In this document: in pieces, positions 23,510 to 32,306 of the stretch
Position numbering within the stretch: the first letter of the stretch is position 1
Layout of the letters: every line of letters starts with the position of its first letter
Assembly: GCA_003647715.1 (NCBI GenBank)
Contig: QMNJ01000003.1
Span: 1-32,438, forward strand
Source: Candidatus Coatesiibacteriota bacterium
GTDB taxonomy: Bacteria; RBG-13-66-14; B26-G2
Length of the DNA: 32,438 nt
Direction of reading: 5' to 3'
Position numbers and translations under genes: made by a program
The notes under the pieces: generated by a model
Databases searched by the model: none
What the model was told of the DNA's origin: nothing
The model's input: only the letters and a program-made list of their open reading frames with translations

Positions 23510-24349
23510 TTGAGAGAGATTGACATATTGAAGGTCAAGCAGACAGTTTACTGTATGTTCCTAGAGATGAACAGGAGATTACCGAGGGATGTCTTCAATG
23601 TCATCAAATCCGCCCATAAGAGAGAGACACACAAGGTAGCCAGAACCATTCTGAAGCAGATACTTGATAATGCAGAAATTGCGGAGAAGGAGGGTCTGGC
23701 ACTATGTCAGGATACAGGGACTGCTGTTATCTATATTGAGAAGGGAGAGAAGGTGCTGGTGAATGGCAATCTTATAGAAGCGATAGAGGATGGCGTTGAG
23801 AAGGCATACATAGATGGCTTCTATAGAAAGAGTATGGTCAAGCATCCACTTGACAGGGTAAATACCAATAACAACCTGCCCGCATCGGTCCATATAGAGA
23901 TGGTTGGTGGTGATGATTTCGTAATTATGGGGATGGCGAAGGGCGGTGGGTCAGAGAACGCATCCAGGGTCTATATGCTCAATCCCACCACCACTGAGGA
24001 TGAGGTTGCAGATACTGTAGCAGAAGACCTCATTGAGATAGGAGGCAGGGCTTGTCCACCGTTATTTGTCGGCATCTGTATAGGCGGTGACCTCACACTG
24101 GCGCCCTCACGGGCAAAGCAACTATTATTCCGCGAGGTTGGAAAAAAATCGGGCGACCTAATCTCAGATAGAATTGCCAGCAAGGTTAAAGAGCGTCTGA
24201 ATAGAAGCGGTGTGGGTCCAATGGGTCTTGGTGGCGATACAACCTGCCTTGAGGTCTGGGCTGATGCCCTGCCCTGCCACATCGCATCCCTTCCGGTTGC
24301 GGTGAGCGTATGCTGTCACAGTTTGAGACGGGCAGTAGTGAGAATATAA
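23510..24349 (+). CDS. Class I fumarate hydratase, alpha (N-terminal) subunit
   Basis: 279 residues, the normal length for the alpha subunit of two-part, oxygen-sensitive fumarases and tartrate dehydratases. The three cluster cysteines are present: C66 in 'GLALCQDTGTAV', C182 in 'GRACPPLFVGICIGG' and C269 in 'SVCCHSLRRA'. 'AKGGGSENASRVYML' and 'GLGGDTTCLEVWADAL' complete the pattern. Start is TTG, chosen because 'REID' matches the family's beginning; there is no clear ribosome site. The beta subunit, which supplies the rest of the active site and normally follows, is absent: a convergent thiC lies 21 bases away. The beta gene may be elsewhere. Confidence 0.92.
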   Translation: MREIDILKVKQTVYCMFLEMNRRLPRDVFNVIKSAHKRETHKVARTILKQILDNAEIAEKEGLALCQDTGTAVIYIEKGEKVLVNGNLIEAIEDGVEKAYIDGFYRKSMVKHPLDRVNTNNNLPASVHIEMVGGDDFVIMGMAKGGGSENASRVYMLNPTTTEDEVADTVAEDLIEIGGRACPPLFVGICIGGDLTLAPSRAKQLLFREVGKKSGDLISDRIASKVKERLNRSGVGPMGLGGDTTCLEVWADALPCHIASLPVAVSVCCHSLRRAVVRI

Positions 24350-24370
24350 TATAATGGAAATATCTTTGAA

Positions 24371-25690
24371 TTAAGAAGCGGACTCTTTCTTCCTCTCTCT
24401 GAATTCTCTGGATAGTTTCACTGCACACAGGGATGAGCACATTGAACAGGCATCTGTATCACTTAAGGGGCATCTATCTCTCACTTTCTCAACTATAAAG
24501 GGGTCAATCGCCTCTTCAGCCTGACGGCGCCAGTCAAGGTTTCTTCTTGCAATACTCATTCTTAAATCCCAATCCCCTGCACCAGACACACCCTTTGCAA
24601 TGTCTGCGGCGTGAGCGGCTATACGGGCTGAGATAACGCCGACCTTCACATCATCCACATTGGGGAGAGTGAGGTGCTCTGCTGGGGTCACATAACAGAT
24701 GAAGTCGGCACCATTCCATGCAGCTATGGCTCCACCAATAGCAGATGTGATGTGGTCGTAACCCGGCGCTATATCAGTTACAATGGGACCGAGAACATAG
24801 AACGGTGCTCCATCACATATCTTCTTCTCCAGGGACACGTTTGCCCCAATCTGATGCAATGGTATATGCCCTGGACCCTCAATCATAACCTGAACACCTG
24901 CTTCTTTTGCTCGCTTGGCAAGTTCTCCAAGAACAGTCAGCTCTGCAAGCTGAGACACATCAGTCGCATCCGCAATTCCACCCGGTCTCAAGCCATCACC
25001 CAAACTCAGGGTCATATCATATTTGAGCGCTATATCAAGAATTGTGTCAAATCCCGAATATAGTGGATTCTCCATCCCCCTCTTTTTCATCCATTTAATA
25101 AGATAAGCCCCGCCTCTACTCACCACCCCCATAATCCTTCTGCCAACATCTTCGCTGGACTTCAGGGTAACCCCACAGTGCACGGTAATGAAATCAATAC
25201 CATCTTCACCATGCATCTCTATGGTCTCATACATCTCATTGGGTGAGACCTCAGAGAAGTCAACACCCTCATCTGCACACTTAGCGATAAGGTCATATAT
25301 GGGCACGGTTCCCATTGGAACAGGACATTTCTTTCTTATCATACGCCTGATGGCACGAATATCGCCGCCCGTTGACAAATCCATCACCGTATCGGCACCA
25401 CTGGCGATTGCGGTATCAAGCTTCTTAATCTCTAACTCAGGGTCACATAAGTCCCTTGAGGTTCCTATGTTGGCATTAACCTTGGTTATCAGACCCTCAC
25501 CTATGGCAACCGGTTTTATTGCTCTACCTTCATCTTTATGCAGAAGATTGTAAGGAAGGACTACTCGCCCTTTAGATATTTTATCTCTGATGAATTCTGG
25601 TTCAACTCCCTCATACTGGGATGCTTGAGCCATCTCGGGAGTCACTTTACCTACCTGTGCTTTTTGAAGCTGAGTTGCTTTCTCACACAT
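24371..25690 (-). CDS. thiC: Phosphomethylpyrimidine synthase ThiC
   Basis: 439 residues. ThiC is a radical-SAM enzyme that rearranges 5-aminoimidazole ribotide into the thiamin pyrimidine. Signatures include 'GLITKVNANIGTSRD', 'DTVMDLSTGGDI', 'TVHCGVTL', 'SLGDGLRPGGIADATD', 'MIEGPGHIPLHQI' and 'APGYDHITSAIGGA'. The C-terminal cluster motif is C415-x2-C418-x3-C422, as in the short clostridial/archaeal-type enzymes; the second cysteine is followed by Ser and not Gly. It lies 32 bases after the M23 peptidase gene, too short a gap for a TPP riboswitch, and none is seen in the leader upstream of that gene. Its ribosome site is weak. Confidence 0.96.
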   Translation of the reverse strand: MCEKATQLQKAQVGKVTPEMAQASQYEGVEPEFIRDKISKGRVVLPYNLLHKDEGRAIKPVAIGEGLITKVNANIGTSRDLCDPELEIKKLDTAIASGADTVMDLSTGGDIRAIRRMIRKKCPVPMGTVPIYDLIAKCADEGVDFSEVSPNEMYETIEMHGEDGIDFITVHCGVTLKSSEDVGRRIMGVVSRGGAYLIKWMKKRGMENPLYSGFDTILDIALKYDMTLSLGDGLRPGGIADATDVSQLAELTVLGELAKRAKEAGVQVMIEGPGHIPLHQIGANVSLEKKICDGAPFYVLGPIVTDIAPGYDHITSAIGGAIAAWNGADFICYVTPAEHLTLPNVDDVKVGVISARIAAHAADIAKGVSGAGDWDLRMSIARRNLDWRRQAEEAIDPFIVEKVRDRCPLSDTDACSMCSSLCAVKLSREFRERKKESAS

Positions 25691-25722
25691 TATTCACTCG
25701 TGCCTTTCTATCAATAACATAC

Positions 25723-26580
25723 TTAAAACTCTTCAATTAATAAGAAGGGTTCAGGGTCAATATATTTACCATTATATCTCACCTCGTAATGGAGATGAGT
25801 CCCTGTTGACCTTCCAGTGTTCCCCATATAGGCAATCAACTGCCCACGCTTGACCACATCCCCCACCTCTACTACATTGCCCTTATTGTGGCAATATGCG
25901 GTGATATACCCATTGCCATGGTCAATCTCTACAGTAAGACCATAACCACCTTTAAGCCCCGAGAATATCACTACCCCATCAGCAGAAGCAACTATCGGCT
26001 GTCCGCGCTCACCAACTATATCAATACCCCTGTGCATTTGAATTGTGTTGGTAAATGGTGACTCATAATAACCAAATTTCCTGTATATCCACCCTTTGGT
26101 TGGCTTCAAACTTGGGATTCTCCTGCTGTCATCACCCATATTCTTGACTCTTGAATATATTGTCTCTAACCTCTGCCTCATTGTCCTTGCAGACAACAAC
26201 GCCTCACCTATACTCATTTTCTCATACCTTTTCAGATTACCTTCATCTCCCCTCAATTTATCAAGCTGTAGCTTCCTCTCCACATCATCCTGTGCCAACC
26301 TTATCTCTGAAAGCTTTGACTCCAGCTCAGGTATGGTCTTCTCCATTATCTCTATCTTACGTTCTTTCTTCTCTTTCACCTCCTCAAGATAGGTAACCAA
26401 TCTGGCATCCACCAGCGAATGCGTATAACAATATATCAAATAACCGACACCTGAAACAAAGAGAATAAACCCGACAAGTATAATTATAAGCACAGGAGGT
26501 GAAATATAAACATTCTTAATTTCCCCTTCCTTCTCAGGGGCTATGATAACCTCAATCCCTCTCTTCTTTTTTTCTCTCAA
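25723..26580 (-). CDS. Membrane-anchored M23 metallopeptidase (murein hydrolase)
   Basis: 285 residues from a TTG start with AAGGAG four bases upstream. A cytoplasmic basic tail (MREKKKRGIE) and a single membrane segment at about 28-51 are followed by a coiled coil (65-145) and a LytM/M23 domain. Zinc and catalytic residues are present: H183 and D187 in 'HRGIDIVG', H231 in 'YCHNKG', and 'THLHYEV' with H264. So it should be active, not an EnvC/NlpD-type activator lacking ligands. The layout resembles MepM and the coiled-coil division peptidases. It is followed by thiC, probably on the same transcript. Confidence 0.93.
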   Translation of the reverse strand: MREKKKRGIEVIIAPEKEGEIKNVYISPPVLIIILVGFILFVSGVGYLIYCYTHSLVDARLVTYLEEVKEKKERKIEIMEKTIPELESKLSEIRLAQDDVERKLQLDKLRGDEGNLKRYEKMSIGEALLSARTMRQRLETIYSRVKNMGDDSRRIPSLKPTKGWIYRKFGYYESPFTNTIQMHRGIDIVGERGQPIVASADGVVIFSGLKGGYGLTVEIDHGNGYITAYCHNKGNVVEVGDVVKRGQLIAYMGNTGRSTGTHLHYEVRYNGKYIDPEPFLLIEEF

Positions 26581-26779
26581 ACTACTCCTTGCTTATAATT
26601 TACTGAACAAATAGAAAAATATCCATAAAACATCTTAATAACACTATATATTCTTTTAATTATATCACATACTCTACTGTCCATAAACTTAAAAAATAAA
26701 AAACAATACATCAAATAGATACATCTTTTAACATTAAATATTTGTCCTGTGATATTATTGGTTACTAATTTTGACTAAA
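26581..26779. other. AT-rich intergenic region between the PpiD-like and M23 genes
   Basis: 199 bases. Holds the extended -10 promoter and the ribosome site of the M23 gene. No open frame or RNA gene is seen, and none of the conserved bases of the TPP riboswitch core. Confidence 0.4.
26659..26667 (-). promoter_or_regulatory. Extended -10 promoter of the M23-thiC unit
   Basis: TGATATAAT on the minus strand fits the extended -10 form TGnTATAAT exactly. The -35 region is poor, as is allowed for this type. Transcription would start near 26652, giving a leader of roughly 70 bases. Confidence 0.45.
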
Positions 26780-28783
26780 CTACTGCATAAGGTTTCGCAT
26801 TCGTCTTAACATTTCTGCCTGCTCTTCTTCTGACTGCGGTGCTAATAATTCTTTTACATCCATCTTTACCTCAACCTTGTTTCTCAATGCAGTATAGAAA
26901 TCCATATAGATACCCTGTCTTATACTCTCTCTCATTGACTTGAGGGTTGAACTAAGATGCTTCTCAATCTCCTCATCAGTTGGTTCTTTAACTGATTTCA
27001 CTAATACGAAACACACACCATCCCTACAGCGAAGTGGCTTGCTTACTTTTCCTATCTCTAAATTAAATATGGAATCAAGTATTCTAAAATCATTACCTAT
27101 GCCAGGTGCACCCATTCCCTTTGATATATTTTCCCTCCTCTCTATCTTCTCTCCAGTCATTTCTGCAATATATTCAAGTGTCAACTCCCCATTCGCCCTG
27201 CTACGATTGATATTCTCAACCTCCTCAAGAGCAAGTTCAAACGCCTTCTCCCTCAATGCATCCTTCTCCACCTGCTCCCTCACATCCTCAATTCCTGCTA
27301 TCTCTGACGGCTTCCTGTCCATTACCTGAAACACAATGTAACCAGTTAATTGTGGTGGAGCGTAGGCAATACTCTGTGTGATGGGGAGAACTCTACCCAC
27401 ATCTCCAATATTTAGTTTAAATGCCTCGTTGGCGAGCGAGGGCATCCGCCCCAGCTCCTTGATAAACCCATCTTTTGAGAAGTAATCTGTCTCAACCACC
27501 TTCAAACCGAGTGTCATTCCCTCAACATCTATAGAATTTCCACCCTTAACTGATTCATATACTTCTTGTGCCTTCTTCTCAGCCCTCTCTTCCGCTATTG
27601 CACGCGTCAATATCTCCTTAATGTTCTCCTTCTGCTCATCATAAGGAGGGACATCCTCCTCCCTGAGAATTATATGATAGCCCTCCTCATCGCGGACTGG
27701 CTCTTTCGTGTATTCTCCAGCGTTAAGTTCAAGGGCATTCCTATCAAACTCATCTCCCCACTGACCTGGCATATAGAAGCCAAGGTCTCCACCAAGTGAC
27801 GAACTTGGGTGGTCAGAATACTTCTTGGCGAGCTCTGAAAAATCAGCCCCACTATTGAGTTCGGCAATCACCCTTAATGCCTTCTCTTTAGCCCTTGCAT
27901 CTTCTGATGGCGAAGCATCTTTGGGAACTGCAATGAGAATCTGTCTGGTATGTATCATACCCATATCAAGATAATCATTTTTGTGCTGTTCATAATAAGC
28001 CCTCATCTGCTTCTCACTCACTTCTATATCCTTTGCTATCTCGTTTATGTCAATATAAATATATTTAACCTTCACCCTCTCCGGCTTCCAGTATCTCTCC
28101 TTATGTTCCTGATAGTAAGAGATTACATCATCTTCTCCCAGTTTCACATCATCTTTATACTTTTCAACAGGTATCTTCACATATTCAATATCTGCTGTGG
28201 TTAAACTATCCCTTATAAGTTCTTCCACCTCTTTGGCAGAGATTCTGCTATTAGATGCAACAATATCAATAACAAAGGAACAAACCATCTCCTTCCTCAA
28301 GTTCTCCTCAAACTCTGCAGGGGTCATATATAACTCGCTGGCAAGCAACTCTCTATAGAGCTCTATGTCAAATTCACCCCCCCTCTGGAAGGCGGGAGAA
28401 GAAATTACCCTGTCTCTTATTACATCATCCGCAATCTTAATTCCCATTCGTTCAGCGATATTCAATAGTGACTGCCTGTATATAAGCATCTCAAGTGTCT
28501 TCTGCGCCGATATAGTCCTCAAATAGTTATCCATATCTTTCGTGATGTTCCCCTGATACTGCTTGCGCGCCTCCCTCAACCGAAGAGCATACTCCCTCTG
28601 CATCTCAATGAAGAACTCATCCCGCTTTATTGCTTCACCATCAACCTTGGCAATGGTAGAAGCTCTCCTCTCAGTAAATAATTTAATACCAGTTGAAGCA
28701 CCCCACAAAAATATCGCTCCAACAAATGCAATTATCACCACCCACATTATTGGTTTCATTCCCTCTCGTATTCCCCGAAGCAT
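26780..28783 (-). CDS. PpiD/SurA-like peptidyl-prolyl isomerase chaperone
   Basis: 667 residues from the ATG at 28783. A TTG four codons earlier is directly abutted by GGAGG with no spacing, so the ATG is preferred. One N-terminal membrane helix ('IMWVVIIAFVGAIFLWG') anchors the protein, followed by a SurA_N-like helical domain ('EGMKP', 'QKTLEMLIYRQSLLNIAER'). The parvulin domain lies at about 275-380: 'THTRQILIAV'-like strand (seen as 'IHTRQILIAVP'), 'SELAKKYSDHPSSSLGGDLG' and 'YHIILREED'. A second degenerate isomerase segment follows near 'GNDFRILDSIFNLEIGKVSKPL'. This is the PpiD layout: a periplasmic folding helper at the inner membrane for outer-membrane proteins. It is the last gene of the run starting with the exporter genes, one base after the RNase HI stop. 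Confidence 0.88.
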   Translation of the reverse strand: MLRGIREGMKPIMWVVIIAFVGAIFLWGASTGIKLFTERRASTIAKVDGEAIKRDEFFIEMQREYALRLREARKQYQGNITKDMDNYLRTISAQKTLEMLIYRQSLLNIAERMGIKIADDVIRDRVISSPAFQRGGEFDIELYRELLASELYMTPAEFEENLRKEMVCSFVIDIVASNSRISAKEVEELIRDSLTTADIEYVKIPVEKYKDDVKLGEDDVISYYQEHKERYWKPERVKVKYIYIDINEIAKDIEVSEKQMRAYYEQHKNDYLDMGMIHTRQILIAVPKDASPSEDARAKEKALRVIAELNSGADFSELAKKYSDHPSSSLGGDLGFYMPGQWGDEFDRNALELNAGEYTKEPVRDEEGYHIILREEDVPPYDEQKENIKEILTRAIAEERAEKKAQEVYESVKGGNSIDVEGMTLGLKVVETDYFSKDGFIKELGRMPSLANEAFKLNIGDVGRVLPITQSIAYAPPQLTGYIVFQVMDRKPSEIAGIEDVREQVEKDALREKAFELALEEVENINRSRANGELTLEYIAEMTGEKIERRENISKGMGAPGIGNDFRILDSIFNLEIGKVSKPLRCRDGVCFVLVKSVKEPTDEEIEKHLSSTLKSMRESIRQGIYMDFYTALRNKVEVKMDVKELLAPQSEEEQAEMLRRMRNLMQ

Positions 28784-28784
28784 C

Positions 28785-29255
28785 TTACTTCTCAACCTCC
28801 AGACCTATAATGTGTCTCATATCTAACTCTATTTTCAAAGTATTTCTGAAAAGTCCCTCACCCGCATCCCTCGCAAGATTATCTGCCCTCTTATTACTCT
28901 CCCTCTTAATATATAAAACTTCAATATCTAGACCCTTACTAAGGTCAAAATACCTCTTTACAAGCTCCCTTATTCTATCATTTTTTACCCGATACTCTCC
29001 ATTAATCTGCTTGGACATCAACTCACTATCAGTGTATATCTTTGCCTTTTTTGCACCCATTTGTTTTATTATCTCAACTGCTATCAGGAGAGAAATGTAT
29101 TCTGCCATGTTATTGGTGGTCTCGCCAATACCCGCTGAAAAGACACCAACTTCATTACCATCTCTATCTTCCACCAAAACACCAATCCCTGAGGGACCGG
29201 GATTTCCCTTTGAGGAACCGTCTATATAAATATTCAGTTCTCCTACATCATTCAT
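28785..29255 (-). CDS. rnhA: Ribonuclease HI
   Basis: 156 residues from the ATG at 29255. An in-frame ATG 14 codons upstream exists, but GAGGAG at 29268-29263 sits seven bases before the chosen start and the RNase H fold begins right after it. The four catalytic acids are present: D12 in 'IYIDGSSKGNPGPSG', E52 in 'NMAEY', D76 in 'YTDSEL' and D125 in 'NKRADNLARD'. It cleaves RNA in RNA/DNA hybrids and is cytoplasmic. No hybrid-binding N-terminal domain. The start overlaps the zinc-ribbon gene by eight bases; that pairing is seen in many bacteria. Confidence 0.93.
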   Translation of the reverse strand: MNDVGELNIYIDGSSKGNPGPSGIGVLVEDRDGNEVGVFSAGIGETTNNMAEYISLLIAVEIIKQMGAKKAKIYTDSELMSKQINGEYRVKNDRIRELVKRYFDLSKGLDIEVLYIKRESNKRADNLARDAGEGLFRNTLKIELDMRHIIGLEVEK

Positions 29256-29973
29256 CCTTATGCTCCTCATCATCCTTATGATACAAGTAGCATGCACAGT
29301 TAGGACAGCGCTCTACGGTCTCACCTAAGATTACTCTATTAACCAACTGTGGTGGAAGATTGACAAAGCAGTTCTGACACACACCATCTACGACAATAGC
29401 AGTTGCTCTACCCTGGTTATGTTCTCTAGTTCTCTCATATCTGGAAAGTATCATCTTATCTATCCTGCCTGCCAATCTCTCTCTCTCTATCGTTAACTCA
29501 TCAATTGTCTTCTTCAATTCATTCTCACGCTGTTTAGAAAAGTCGCGGAAGGCATTGACATCCCTTCTTTTACTCTCAATAGAACCTTCTAACTTTTTAA
29601 TACTTTCTTCATAGTTATCTATCTCTTCCAGTAGCATTATTACCTCATCCTCAAGAACCGATATATCATTCCTGGTATTATCAATCTCTTTCAAGATAGC
29701 TGTATATTCCTCATTGGTTTTGACCTCAAACAATTGCTTCTGATACTTATTAAGAAGCGATTGTGTTTCTTCAAGATTTCTCTCTTTACGAATCCTCTGC
29801 CTTTTGGTCTCCTCCAACCTTGTTTTAATATCTTCAAGCTCCTCTTGAAGCGTCTTTAACTCGTTAAACTTTTTTGAGATTTGAAGGGGGAGATTTTCTA
29901 ACTCTTTTCTTGCAGTATCTATCCTGGTGTCTACTTCTCCCAGTGATACTATCAAGAAAAGAGTTTCGTTCAT
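29248..29973 (-). CDS. Coiled-coil C4-type zinc-ribbon protein (zf-RING_7/DUF164 family)
   Basis: 241 residues. The first ~170 residues form a long antiparallel coiled coil ('RTDTARKELENL'-like start, seen as 'VDTRIDTARKELENLP'), followed by a zinc ribbon with C199, C202, C223 and C226 in 'CQNCFVNLPP' and 'CPNC'. 'KTNEEYTAILKEI' is a family hallmark. These proteins occur beside rnhA in many phyla and have been proposed to bind nucleic acid or secretion substrates; no firm function. Its start overlaps the wzz-like gene (ATGA) and its stop overlaps rnhA. Confidence 0.92.
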   Translation of the reverse strand: MNETLFLIVSLGEVDTRIDTARKELENLPLQISKKFNELKTLQEELEDIKTRLEETKRQRIRKERNLEETQSLLNKYQKQLFEVKTNEEYTAILKEIDNTRNDISVLEDEVIMLLEEIDNYEESIKKLEGSIESKRRDVNAFRDFSKQRENELKKTIDELTIERERLAGRIDKMILSRYERTREHNQGRATAIVVDGVCQNCFVNLPPQLVNRVILGETVERCPNCACYLYHKDDEEHKDE

Positions 29974-31607
29974 CTTCGGAAAATCACCTTCTCAAAGAAC
30001 TTACCCACTCTATCTGGAAGGACAATGAGTTTGTATAAAACCCTATGCCTTCTCTCAAAATCGCTGGTGTCGAAAAACAGAGCGACAAATGCAACCAGAC
30101 AACCCAGGAATATTCCAAATAAAAATCCAACAAGAAGATTGAACTTCTTGTTGGGTGATACTGGGTCTTCATAAGCATACGGTTTATGCAGATACCTAAT
30201 CTGCTTTTCTACGGGTCTTTGTTGTATCTCTTCAATTTTCTGTCTTTCATACTCAGTTACAAGGACAGTATACACAGATTGTAGTTCTGTTAATCGCTTG
30301 GTCAGACGAGCCATTTCCATCTGCTCTTTAGGCATCTTTGATGTGATTTCTGCAAAGGTTTTCTCATAACTTGATATCTGGCTGTTGATACCCACAAGCC
30401 TTGATTTTATATTGCTTAAAACCATCTCATAAAATCTCTCCTTGAGATTCTTCAGCTCTCTCTCTTTATTTTTAACAGAGGGGTGTTTCTCAGTATATAT
30501 TGATTTCATCCTCGCCAGCTCTGTGCTTGCGGTATCAACCTGTGTCTTAAGAGAAGCAAGAGTAGGGTCATCAGAGACCAGAGGGATAGAAACACCGAAG
30601 GGGATATCAGTAACATCTATCTTATCCTCCACCAATAAGGTGAAGTATCTGTTAGAGAGGTCCCTCTGAATTTCAAGTGCTATCCTCTGTCCGGTCAATT
30701 CAGAGAGGATTGCAACCACCTCTGAAATAGCATCGCCATAATACAATGTTTTATGTTCTTTCTGATATTTAACCAGTTCATCCTGAATCTGCTCCATCTC
30801 CCTGTTTACCTCTTCTATCTCTTCTCCAAGTATCGCCAAACTTTCCTCCATAGATGAGAACTCATATTCCGAAGTCAACTTAAGGTATTTTTCAAGAACT
30901 AATTTCAGGATGTTTTTTGCTGTTATTCTATCTGTCCAATCAGCCGTTATTTCAATAATCCTTGGTCCTGGGTTCTTAGTAGTTATTGCAACATTACCCA
31001 GATATTCCAGCAATGCAAATTTATCCCACACACTAAACTCAATCTCATCACCCTTCTTGAAATCACCGGTTACTACAAATTTCAATCCGCCACCAGTATA
31101 TCTCTCACCAATCTTCCCACTGCCTACATATTCATCATCATTATAATAGACATTATAATCGCCACTATTATTTACAAACCTAATGGTGTATTCACCCGCT
31201 GAATTAAGTTTGTTTATAGATATAGGTCCCACAACATTCTCACCATATTCATCCTTAGGTATTTTACGCCTGTCAACATAGAGATTCAATTCATCTGCAA
31301 CACTCTCTAAATTCCGCAAACTGGTCATCACATATGTCTCAGTATCAAGCGCAGAAATCTCACCAAAACCGACCATAGACATCAACACATCAACCCCTGT
31401 GGATACGAAGCCAGGGGTCGGTCCAGTCGCCTGAGGAACCATAATAGCGGTAGTCGCCCGATACTTCGTGGTCATCATAAGAGTAGCCGCAACTGCACCA
31501 AAGGTAACCAGAATAGCAATAAAAAGAACAAGATATCTCCTGCTCCAGATTGCTTTTATATAATCTATTATGTTGAACCTTCTTTCATCCCGCATCTCTT
31601 TAGCCAT
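29970..31607 (-). CDS. Wzz/chain-length-determinant family polysaccharide co-polymerase
   Basis: 545 residues. An N-terminal cytoplasmic tail is followed by a membrane helix at about 29-50 ('YLVLFIAILVTFGAVAATLM'), a long periplasmic part with coiled coils ('SMEESLAILGEEIEEVNREM'), and a second helix near the C-terminus after the typical proline-rich 'DPVSPNKKFNLLVGF'. This is the layout of polysaccharide co-polymerases that set chain length and link the inner-membrane machinery to the Wza exporter. A tyrosine-kinase domain, fused in many relatives, is absent; only about 40 residues follow the last helix. It starts six bases after the exporter gene. Confidence 0.92.
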   Translation of the reverse strand: MAKEMRDERRFNIIDYIKAIWSRRYLVLFIAILVTFGAVAATLMMTTKYRATTAIMVPQATGPTPGFVSTGVDVLMSMVGFGEISALDTETYVMTSLRNLESVADELNLYVDRRKIPKDEYGENVVGPISINKLNSAGEYTIRFVNNSGDYNVYYNDDEYVGSGKIGERYTGGGLKFVVTGDFKKGDEIEFSVWDKFALLEYLGNVAITTKNPGPRIIEITADWTDRITAKNILKLVLEKYLKLTSEYEFSSMEESLAILGEEIEEVNREMEQIQDELVKYQKEHKTLYYGDAISEVVAILSELTGQRIALEIQRDLSNRYFTLLVEDKIDVTDIPFGVSIPLVSDDPTLASLKTQVDTASTELARMKSIYTEKHPSVKNKERELKNLKERFYEMVLSNIKSRLVGINSQISSYEKTFAEITSKMPKEQMEMARLTKRLTELQSVYTVLVTEYERQKIEEIQQRPVEKQIRYLHKPYAYEDPVSPNKKFNLLVGFLFGIFLGCLVAFVALFFDTSDFERRHRVLYKLIVLPDRVGKFFEKVIFRR

Positions 31608-31613
31608 AATAAT

Positions 31614-32306
31614 TTACCTCTGAAAAGTGTCATATACATTCCCGCTTCTGATTATCATACTCATTGCTGGAGTGACATTCTGAAGCACTTCATTCAATCT
31701 GGTCATCATGGTCTTGGGAACAAAGATGATATCACCTGGCTGTATCATAATGTTATCTTGCAGATTGCCTTCTGTCATTACCTCATCAAGATTGCAGGAA
31801 ACTAACTCTGGATTCTTAAGTCCACCCCTTATTACCTTGACATCATATTTCAGAGCAGTTCTAAGAAATCCTCCTGAAGATACTATTGCCTCCAGTATAG
31901 ATATATCCCTATTCAATACATATACACCTGGTTGTCTAACCTCACCACATATGATATACCTGGCATTTGCCACCTTTTCAACCGATACAATAACTTCTGG
32001 CTCTATTATATACTCACTCAACCTGCTCTGCAGTTCTTCCTCAAGCATAGAAGTGGTCATACCTGTAACTTTTATCCTCCCTACCAGATGGAGATTAATA
32101 GTTCCATCGCTATCAATAATTACCCTGCCACCTACAGGGTATTCTGTCTCCACTCCCTCGTGGGAGCTCATCGGTAAAATCGGCTCGAAAACAGGTAGAA
32201 CAGAGATATACAGAACATCCTGTGGTCCAAGAATATACTCTGAAAGACCCTGACCTGTTAATGTCATTGCGATAAACAACAATATACATACTGGTCTTAA
32301 AACCAT
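31614..32306 (-). CDS. Wza-type polysaccharide export protein (Poly_export + SLBB)
   Basis: 230 residues with a signal peptide but no lipobox cysteine at the cleavage region, unlike Wza. 'YILGPQDVLYISVLP' opens the Poly_export domain, with 'VIIDSDGTINLHLVGRIKV' and 'MLEEELQSRLSEYI', and an SLBB domain 'YIICGEVRQPGVYVLN' with 'SILEAIVSSGGF' follows. 'MIQPGDIIFVPKT' closes it. The outer-membrane-spanning C-terminal helix of Wza is only weakly suggested ('LQNVTPAMSMIIRSG'). Together with Wzz this marks a capsule or exopolysaccharide export system. AAGGGG lies about nine bases before the ATG; the next in-frame stop upstream is close by, so this start is firm. Confidence 0.92.
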   Translation of the reverse strand: MVLRPVCILLFIAMTLTGQGLSEYILGPQDVLYISVLPVFEPILPMSSHEGVETEYPVGGRVIIDSDGTINLHLVGRIKVTGMTTSMLEEELQSRLSEYIIEPEVIVSVEKVANARYIICGEVRQPGVYVLNRDISILEAIVSSGGFLRTALKYDVKVIRGGLKNPELVSCNLDEVMTEGNLQDNIMIQPGDIIFVPKTMMTRLNEVLQNVTPAMSMIIRSGNVYDTFQR

